In this document: positions 57,461-64,000 of the stretch, in pieces | Layout of the letters: every line of letters begins with the position of its first letter | Numbering within the stretch: position 1 is the first letter of the stretch | DNA from: Dipteris shenzhenensis | Lineage: Eukaryota; Polypodiophyta; Polypodiopsida; Gleicheniales | Assembly: GCA_047967505.1 (NCBI GenBank) | Contig: CM106538.1 | Length of the DNA: 64,000 nt | Direction: 5' to 3' (one strand) | Translations under genes and position numbers: made by a program | The notes under the pieces: generated by a model | Databases searched by the model: none | What the model was told of the DNA's origin: nothing | The model's input: the letters and a program-made list of their open reading frames with translations, nothing else

Positions 57461-57495
57461 TTTTTGCTAGGAATATAGAACCATCACATTTTTCT
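57413..57495. repeat. Three-copy tandem repeat, 28-bp period
   Basis: gggaatgtagaatcatcaca at 57413 is repeated at 57441 and, with substitutions, at 57469. It lies at the upstream edge of the methyltransferase-like pseudogene and disrupts its reading frame, since 28 is not a multiple of three. Confidence 0.9.
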
Positions 57496-57499
57496 TTTG

Positions 57500-58250
57500 C
57501 TTATTCTTTGCACAATGCCTTGCTTGAAAGCATCCAACCAAGTCTCATCGCTTGCCATTGAGAGAAAAAAGGATAAAATAATACATAGAGTATGTAATAG
57601 CAAATAAACAAATTCTTCCCAATTTCCCTCTCATCTTCCCGCCAAATGCAAAAGCCATGCAATTTCACAATTCATCACTCCCAAGCCAACAAACTAGTAC
57701 CTTGCTGCACACATGCAACCAATCAAAGGGCTCAAGTCTGTAGCCAAATAAATCTCCCATGCATAAAACTCATGTGTAAGATAGTGTCACATAAACAAAT
57801 TCTATGTTTATTAAAATCAAGAGACAGCCTCAAATAAAATATTAATCCTAAATTTCTCTTAAACCTAGATGTGCTATAGAATATGGATAATCATGCTCAT
57901 ATAAATCAGGTTAAAGAATAGAAAAATCCTAAACCTTAGTGAAACTTGCAAAGCCCACAAAACCGAGACAACTTAATATACCAACAAAAGTATTATTCCC
58001 AAGAGCATACACCCAACAAATGCACTAGCGCAACCCCCCCCTCCAACCCATTTTTAAATTCGTTTTTGCGTGAACTCCATGACACATGCAGTTAGTCTTA
58101 AAATTTCCCACATAAAAAAAGAAGCAAGAACAAATAGAAAACGTTGATGTGATTGTTGCGCACATCCATAATCAAGCATAAACACAACAAACACAACCAC
58201 GAAACCTCCGTTCCCATAATCAATTCAACTCAACTTTTTTAATTTTCTAG
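57500..58250. other. Intergenic stretch, no gene recognised
   Basis: Nothing supported. Confidence 0.4.
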
Positions 58251-58254
58251 CGAC

Positions 58255-60391
58255 ATTGATTTGAATCCATTGCCACTATCACCATTAAAAAAAAGTCAAC
58301 ATGAATGGAAAATTAAGAAAAGGGCCACCACAAAAATTCCATGTTTCCAAGTATGATGATGATTGCTTTTACCAAAATACAATTGCTTATGAAGAAGAAA
58401 TAACCCATGTATCATGCTATGATGTTCACAAACACCCCGCATCATCTAGTCTTTTCAATGTCCTCACAAAGATCACAAACATATATAGCCAACTCCCCAA
58501 AATACTTTGTGAATGTTCCTCAAAAAATATTGTGTAAAACCACTCCCATAATTTGTCTTGCTAAGTAGGTCTGCCCACTCTGGCACCTCAATGCTTTAAA
58601 TTCCCCATCACCATTGAATTGAATCCATTGCCTTCATTGCCATTGAGACTAGATCAATGAGGATGGAAAGTTAAAATGGTGGCCGCCACGAAATTCGATG
58701 GCCCACGATAAAGACAAGCCCATTAAATCAATGCATGCAAGCTATTGGAAAGTCAGACCCGCCAAATTTGTTCCCATGCAAGTTGAAGAACAAGGGCCCT
58801 CCCCCAATACAAGTTTTAATAAAATGCTTAGTTAAAGGCCACACACTTCACATTCTATGGTTAATCCCTTTGACCCACAAACACAAAAATATTCAAAATG
58901 GATAAACACAATGTTGCAGAGCCCAAATAGCAGAGATATGTCTTCTAAATACATGCAACTTCATTGCATTTGATTAAGCCAAAGCTCAAACAAGTCTCTA
59001 GTATATCCACTACAATCCATGCTTCATAAGTCCTCGCAAACGGCCACAAACAAATGCTTTATCGATCACAATCCTTGCAATTCCCGTATCCCATCCAAGC
59101 AAGCCCTCATTGGAGTATTCCAAGGCACCAATTGCATAAATTTAACAAGCTATTTGAACAAACCCTTGCAAGGATTCCCCAAAGCACAAGACCTATACCT
59201 ATTTAATTTTAAACAAATCAACACATATGCACATATTGAACATCGTAAATTTTTTCAACACCGCGCAATTCGGTTAAACTATGGTACTCATCTTTGTCGT
59301 TGCCTTCACAATATCACTTGAACTTATCTACCCTTACTCAAGCTCATGGATGGCTCAAGTAATTGCACCCAAATGCCAATCCACCATCCTCTCCACGCTT
59401 TCGGTATGTCATCTTTGCAAACCCTCGTGGGAGAACCCCAAGGCACATGGAACATATATTTTGTGAATGCATCCCCAAATACAAATGCTCTACAAATTTC
59501 TTAAATGACCCACAAGATTCTTATGCCATTTGTGAAACCCTTTGCAGAAGAAAAACCTTTTTACAAAAATCCGAAGAATACTCCAAAGCACAAGACCCAT
59601 ATTTTGTTTCATTTCAAACAAATCAATGCACACACACCGTGAACGTGCATCCAAACACTTAACTAATCAAATTCCTCATACTGTCCATATGTCATCTTAG
59701 CAAAGCCTCATAGGAGTACCTCAAAGAACACAGCACATATATTTGAGAAGTGTTCCCACAAAACAAATGCCCCACAAATTTCTTATGACATCTGAGCAAA
59801 CCCTTTTTGGGATACTCCAAAGCATAAGAAACATACATATTTTATTTGAGAAAAAATAACACATCCGCACTCTAAATCTTCTTAAATGACCCACAAACTT
59901 CTTATGCTATTTGACCAAAACTTTGAGAGGATACTCCAAAGGACAAGACCCATATCTGTCTCGCTTTAAACAAGTCAATGCACACACACCTTGGACCCGC
60001 ATCCAAACACTTAACTAACCAAATTCCTCACACTCTTTGTAAGCCACCTAAGCAAACCCTCGTGGGAGTACTCTTATTTCACCCACAAAAACTTCTCATG
60101 CCATTTGAGAAAACCTTTGGAAGAATACTCCAAAGCACAACACGTGAATTTTGTTTCATTTCAAACAATTCGATGCACATAGCTTAAACCCACATCCAAA
60201 CACTTAACTGCAGTCTCCATATGCCCTCCGCCTCGCACCCCAAAGTACACGACACATATATTCGTGAAGCGCTTCCACAAATCAAATGGCCCACAATTTT
60301 CTTATGCCATCTGAACAAACCTTTCCGGGATACTCCAAAGCACAAGAAACATACATATCTTATTTTGAAAAAAATAATACATCCACACCAT
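58255..60391. repeat. Degenerate tandem array, left part
   Basis: Several related blocks recur. attga-ttgaatccattgcc occurs at 58255 and 58613 (about 358 bp apart). From 59030 onward the phrases atactccaaagcaca, gacccatat, tttaaacaa-tcaatgcac, cacttaact-a-caaattcct and caaaccct recur at roughly 350-bp spacing (cacttaacta at 59657 and 60007), with shortened units. No convincing open frame; frames such as 59019-59321 are incidental. The array continues after the inserted element at 62602. Confidence 0.7.
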
Positions 60392-60396
60392 AACTC

Positions 60397-60959
60397 TGTT
60401 AGGTTAGTTGGGCTTCATCCTCATGTGGTTAGAGAGTAGTTAGGGCATTACAGTCCATGTGGACCTCTTGCATGCAATCACCTACGTAGAAGGTGGTTGC
60501 CTTACTCTAGTATTCTCCAAGGCAGTCACCTCCATTCTAGTTCTCTCCAGGGTGGCGATGAGAGTCACTCTCCATGTTTTCAATAAGGTTGTCTGCCTCT
60601 TGGCTCCTTGACATAGCCAGGGTCAGCAAGATTACGTGCTAGAGAGGAAGTACCATCAGTCGGTGTGTAGATGTCTATTTGTCTTGATCAGGTTAGTGTT
60701 TTGTGTGTGTTGAGTTGTAAGACTTTGTGGCAGAGTCTTTGTGACAGAGCCTTTGTGGCTATCTATTACAACTTTGTAGTGAGCAACAAGCCCAGTAGGG
60801 ATGCGCTCGAGCTTTTGATGAATAGAAGTGTTTTATTTTTGTGTGATCTATTGTGTTAATTAGTATCTGGGCTCTCTTTCTTCTTAGAGCTTGTATTTTG
60901 TCATGATCAACCAAGACAATTGTATACATGCATCATTGATTTGAAGCAATTATCCATCA
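60397..60959 (+). repeat. 5' LTR of the gag-only element
   Basis: Starts TGTTAGG and ends TATCCATCA; preceded by AACTC. Confidence 0.95.
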
Positions 60960-60960
60960 G

Positions 60961-60972
60961 TGGTATCAGACT
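60961..60972 (+). other. Primer-binding site of the gag-only element
   Basis: tggtatcagact matches the initiator-tRNA-Met-complementary TGGTATCAGAGC except at the last two bases; one base separates it from the LTR. Confidence 0.9.
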
Positions 60973-61075
60973 GTTGTTGTGAGGAGGTCATGAGGAAAGC
61001 GAGAAGTAAACGAGGTGCTGGGAAGACTTCTCTCGACATACTTGCAGAGGCGTGTTTTCGCATTCTCTTGAATCC

Positions 61076-61903
61076 ATGCAGACTGTGAGCATGGAATATT
61101 TCAAGAAGGATAAACATGGAGCTATTTTAATTATCTTTTGTGGAAGAAACTTCGCCTCCTGGCAGCTGGCCACCTGGCTTCCCTTCATGCAAAAAGGGCT
61201 ATGGGGCGTAGTATCTGGCACCGAGAAGAAGCCCAAAGAAAGATCTCAAGATGCTGATAAGATACCAATGTGGGAACAGAAAGATGAGAAGGCTTTGGGA
61301 TGTCTGGGTAGAGCGTTAGGGCTAGAGTATTTTCATTATTTAGATGTCAAGGCGATGGCAGCTGAGAATTGGCACAAATTGGAGACGCTTTTCGGAGTAC
61401 GAATGAAGCATTCAAAGTCTAATCTAAAGCAAGATCTTTTTGATCTACAGATGAATGAATCGGAGACACTCGGAGTCTTTCTTAATCGAATGGAAGCAAT
61501 TCTGAGAGGACTAAATGATCTAGGAGCATGTGTAGAGGATGAAGATAAGAAAGCTATTTTGCTCACGAGTTTACCAGCAGAAGAGTGTGGTGAGATCATT
61601 CGAATTCTCAGACTTGATGATGAAATGGACTTCTTGGATTGTGTAGGAATGCTCTTAAGTGAAGAAAAGAAAAATAATTTCACATGGTTGGATAGCAAAG
61701 CGTATGCAGTAGGAGATCAAAAGAAGAAGTCAACCAGAGACACACGGAGATGTAACTATTGTGGCGAAGATGGACATATTGAAAAATACCGCTATACAAA
61801 GCAACGTGACAAAGTGCTCAAGCCGATAGAAGATCAAGGAACAAGCAATGCTACTATGCTAGTCGAGGCTGATCACTTTAGTGATCAGGATTATGCCTTT
61901 TAG
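61076..61903 (+). CDS. Gag protein of the gag-only LTR element, uninterrupted
   Basis: A continuous frame of 275 aa from the ATG at 61076 (an in-frame ATG at 61091 is also possible). It shows the UBN2/copia gag pattern: GRNFASWQLATWLPFMQKGL near the start, WHKLETLFGVRMKHSKSNLK with LFDLQMNESETLGVFLNRME in the middle, LTSLPAEE, then a zinc knuckle CNYCGEDGHIEKYR in which the last Cys of C-x2-C-x4-H-x4-C is Arg. Gag would package the element's RNA. The frame has no stops or shifts although the LTRs have diverged, which hints at selection on gag. The altered knuckle may reduce RNA binding. I chose ATG because the longer frame starts only with GTG. Confidence 0.85.
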   Translation: MQTVSMEYFKKDKHGAILIIFCGRNFASWQLATWLPFMQKGLWGVVSGTEKKPKERSQDADKIPMWEQKDEKALGCLGRALGLEYFHYLDVKAMAAENWHKLETLFGVRMKHSKSNLKQDLFDLQMNESETLGVFLNRMEAILRGLNDLGACVEDEDKKAILLTSLPAEECGEIIRILRLDDEMDFLDCVGMLLSEEKKNNFTWLDSKAYAVGDQKKKSTRDTRRCNYCGEDGHIEKYRYTKQRDKVLKPIEDQGTSNATMLVEADHFSDQDYAF

Positions 61904-62020
61904 TCATGATTTCAGTGAAGTCGAACTCTTTGTCAGTGATTTTGTTCAGGTTTATGATGCGAGTCTCTTTGTGAGCACACCTACTCTTTGTGAGAATAAT
62001 GTTTCTTTGTTCTCTATTAC

Positions 62021-62029
62021 CTGGGGGAT
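62021..62029 (+). other. Polypurine tract of the gag-only element
   Basis: ctgggggat directly before the 3' LTR TG. Confidence 0.75.
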
Positions 62030-62596
62030 TGTTAGGTTAGTCAGGCTTCACCCTCATGTGGTTATAGAGTAGTTAGGGCATTACAGTCCACATGGACCTC
62101 TTGCATGCAATCACCTACGGAGAAGGTGGTTGCCTTACTCCAGAGTACTCTCTAGGGTGGTTGCCTCCATTCCAGTTCTCTCCAGGGCGGCGATGAGAGT
62201 CGCTCTCCATGTTTTCAGCAGGGTTGTCAACCTCTTGACTCCTCGACATAGCCAAGGTCAGCAAGATTACGTGCTGGAGAGGTAGTATCATCAGTTGGTG
62301 TGTAGATGTCTATTTGTCTTGATCGGGTCAGTGGTTCGTGTGTGTTGAGTTGTAAGCCTTTGTGTCAGAGTCTTTGTGACAGAGCCTTTATGGCTATCTA
62401 TTACAACTTTGCAGTGAGCAACAAGCCCAGTAGGGATGCGCTCGAGCTTTTGATGAATAGAAGTGTTATTTTTTTGTGTGATCTATCGTGTTAATTAGTA
62501 TCTCGGCTCTCTTTCTTCTTAGAGCTTCTATTTCGTCGTGGATCAACCAAGACAATTGTATTACATGCATTACTGATTTGAAGCAATTATCCATCA
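62030..62596 (+). repeat. 3' LTR of the gag-only element
   Basis: Starts TGTTAGG and ends CCATCA; followed by AACTC. Confidence 0.95.
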
Positions 62597-62601
62597 AACT
62601 C

Positions 62602-62960
62602 TTCTTAAATGGCCCACAAACTTCCTATGCTATTTGAGTAAACTTGTCTGAGGATACTCCAACACACAAGACCCATATTTGTCTCGCTTTAAACAAATTA
62701 ATGCACACACACCTTGAACCCATATCCAAACACTTAACTAACCAAATTCCTCATACTCTTTGGATGTCATTTGAGCAAACCCTCATGGAAGTACTCCAAA
62801 GCACACGGCACATATATTTGGAAAACGTGTCACCACAAAAACAAATGCCTCACAAATTTCATATGCTATTCAAGCAAACCCTTTCTGAGATACTCCAAAG
62901 TACAAGAAACATAAATATTTTATTCCACGAAAAATTAACACGTTCACACCCTAACCCTCA
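62602..62960. repeat. Degenerate tandem array, right part
   Basis: Continues the array interrupted by the gag-only element: gatactcca, gacccatat, ctcgctttaaacaa, cacttaactaaccaaattcc, agtactccaaagcaca and ttctgagatactcc occur in the same order as at 59920-60080 and 59700-59850. Confidence 0.7.
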
Positions 62961-63174
62961 AAGCAAGTTTTAAAAGAACCAAGCTGCTTATTAAAAACCC
63001 TTGACAACGCACTTGTGATTCCAAAAGGTGGCCATATTTTTTTCCATGAAATAGAATAAGCAAAAGGCAAATTTCTTAACCCCATGAAAACATGTAATTT
63101 GCTTGCCAAAAGATAAATTTCTCAACCCTGTGAAAACACATAATTTTCTTTTAACCAACTCCACAAGAGACAAT

Positions 63175-63178
<4 letters not shown>
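62961..63178. other. Intergenic stretch with short internal repeat
   Basis: ttctcaacccTGTGAAAACA-like words recur about 50 bases apart (63072 and 63119). No gene. Confidence 0.4.

Positions 63179-63222
<44 letters not shown>
63179..63222. repeat. AG microsatellite
   Basis: An uninterrupted AG run of 44 bp. Confidence 0.95.
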
Positions 63223-63223
<1 letters not shown>

Positions 63224-63960
63224 CTCATTGTTGCAATGCACAGAATGCATTGGCCAACCCACTGCACTCCATACATCATGCCATGATCTTTACAAACCCA
63301 TCTATCTCATCTAGCCTCTCCAATGTTCCCACAAAGCATGCAAACATATAAGTCCTCCCCCCCCAAAACAATTTGTGAATGCCAAAATATTCAACTTTTC
63401 AAATTTCACCAACTCTTGTCTACCCTTGACTTTAAATGTCTTCTCCTTTTAGTGACTCATTAAAGATTTCCATATGCATTATATATATACAAAGCATCAA
63501 TTTATTGGAAAGACATAAAAGTGGCTTGGACCTAAAGCATGTGAAGCAATGCTAAAAGTCAAACGGATTTATCTTTTTGTACATACTTTCAAAGCCATTA
63601 TAAGTAAAAGATAATTATTAGCAATAATTATGTGAACCTATTTTCTATTTCATTTATTTTTCCACATTTGCAAAAGCACATCCAATCAGCTCAGCATAAA
63701 AACCACACCATAGATATTTCATTGCACATGGAAATCGAACTACCACACCTTTGCATGACATGATGCAACCTATGATCTAAAGAGAAGCCCGAGTTAGTTG
63801 TGAGGCGAAAGCAACAAACATACAAACCACTTCACAACTAAAACATGATCACCTCACAAATGAAATGCTATCCATTCAAACTACATGATCTTATTCAATG
63901 CATGAACCGCAAGGCGAGGTGCAAGGATAAGCAACATGCAGATGCAGAGATAAGTGATAT
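63223..63960. other. Intergenic stretch, array edge and unassigned sequence
   Basis: 63269-63380 resembles 58412-58525 (catgctatgat / catgccatgat, catctagtc / catctagcc, caatgt-cc-cacaaag, acatata, ttgtgaatg), so these two places may be the outer edges of the same array. The remainder has no gene. Confidence 0.45.
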
Positions 63961-63961
63961 G

Positions 63962-63973
63962 CTCTGATACCAA
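63962..63973 (-). other. Primer-binding site of an LTR retrotransposon entering from the right
   Basis: The minus strand reads TGGTATCAGAGC, a perfect initiator-tRNA-Met-complementary site. An LTR should end immediately to the right (63974 and beyond) and its gag should lie to the left on the minus strand, but I see no coding sequence there. Confidence 0.75.
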
Positions 63974-64000
63974 CCATGGATGATTTTTTCAAGTTAGTTT

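Larger units (their letters stand above)
60397..62596 (+). mobile_element. Gag-only LTR element (TR-GAG type), 2.2 kb, with TSD
   Basis: Complete signals of an LTR retrotransposon are present, but the only coding region is gag. LTRs of 563 bp (60397-60959) and 567 bp (62030-62596) both run TGTTAGGTTAG to CCATCA. The identical 5-bp target-site duplication AACTC flanks it (60392-60396 and 62597-62601). A primer-binding site and a polypurine tract are in the right places. Protease, integrase and RT are absent, so it must rely on another element's pol. Such elements are known in plants as TR-GAG. The LTRs differ at scattered positions, so the insertion is not very recent. Confidence 0.95.

Overview
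The window looks like nuclear DNA of a land plant with a large, transposon-rich genome. The evidence is a spliced chloroplast-targeted FtsH protease gene, a spliced plant-type Raf-like kinase gene, many Ty1/copia and Ty3/gypsy remnants, a tRNA-derived SINE and many CT/GA and CA microsatellites. The very diverged, mostly dead retroelements and the gene styles would fit a fern or another non-flowering plant, but I cannot fix the lineage from sequence alone.

Only two genes look intact. The first (6565-9422, minus strand, four exons, 690 aa) encodes a thylakoid FtsH protease of the FTSH2/VAR2-FTSH8 type. It has a transit peptide, a membrane span, an AAA+ ATPase core and a zinc protease domain. 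Its 3' end and downstream flank are tandemly duplicated (3840-6602), and its upstream region carries a duplicated 62-bp unit, each copy with a CACGTG G-box. The second (43766-45133, plus strand, three exons, about 377 aa) is a Raf-like/STY-type protein kinase whose predicted splice junction gives HMD instead of HRD and which has DLG instead of DFG.

The rest is accessory DNA. From left to right: a gypsy retropepsin remnant (0.85-1.43 kb); a composite repeat with a foldback core (1.5-2.45 kb) that recurs inverted at 47.6-48.8 kb; a 290-bp TIR element (2.46-2.75 kb); the FtsH locus; a decayed multi-part ORF with a RING-like zinc finger and a TTAGCA-rich repeat array (10.4-13.5 kb), with a second related copy at 38.1-39.66 kb; a DUF7869-like remnant (20.5-21.3 kb); a decayed full-length gypsy element with recognisable LTRs (about 21.7-28.6 kb); a copia deletion derivative with exact 5-bp target-site duplications (31738-35971); a SINE with a triplicated A-box (about 42.2-42.4 kb); the kinase gene; two copia gag remnants on the minus strand (51.4-52.0 and 54.0-54.8 kb); a pseudogene resembling the C-terminal half of a class-beta N6A/N4C DNA methyltransferase (56.4-57.5 kb); a degenerate tandem array (58.3-63.4 kb); and, inserted in that array, a 2.2-kb gag-only LTR element (60397-62596) with intact LTRs, primer-binding site, polypurine tract and target-site duplication.

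The points most worth a second look are the methyltransferase-like pseudogene, the gag-only LTR element, the gag-to-integrase deletion junction of the copia derivative, the foldback composite repeat, the SINE with amplified promoter box, the two-copy RING-like family and the atypical kinase. No CRISPR array or intact tRNA or rRNA gene was seen.
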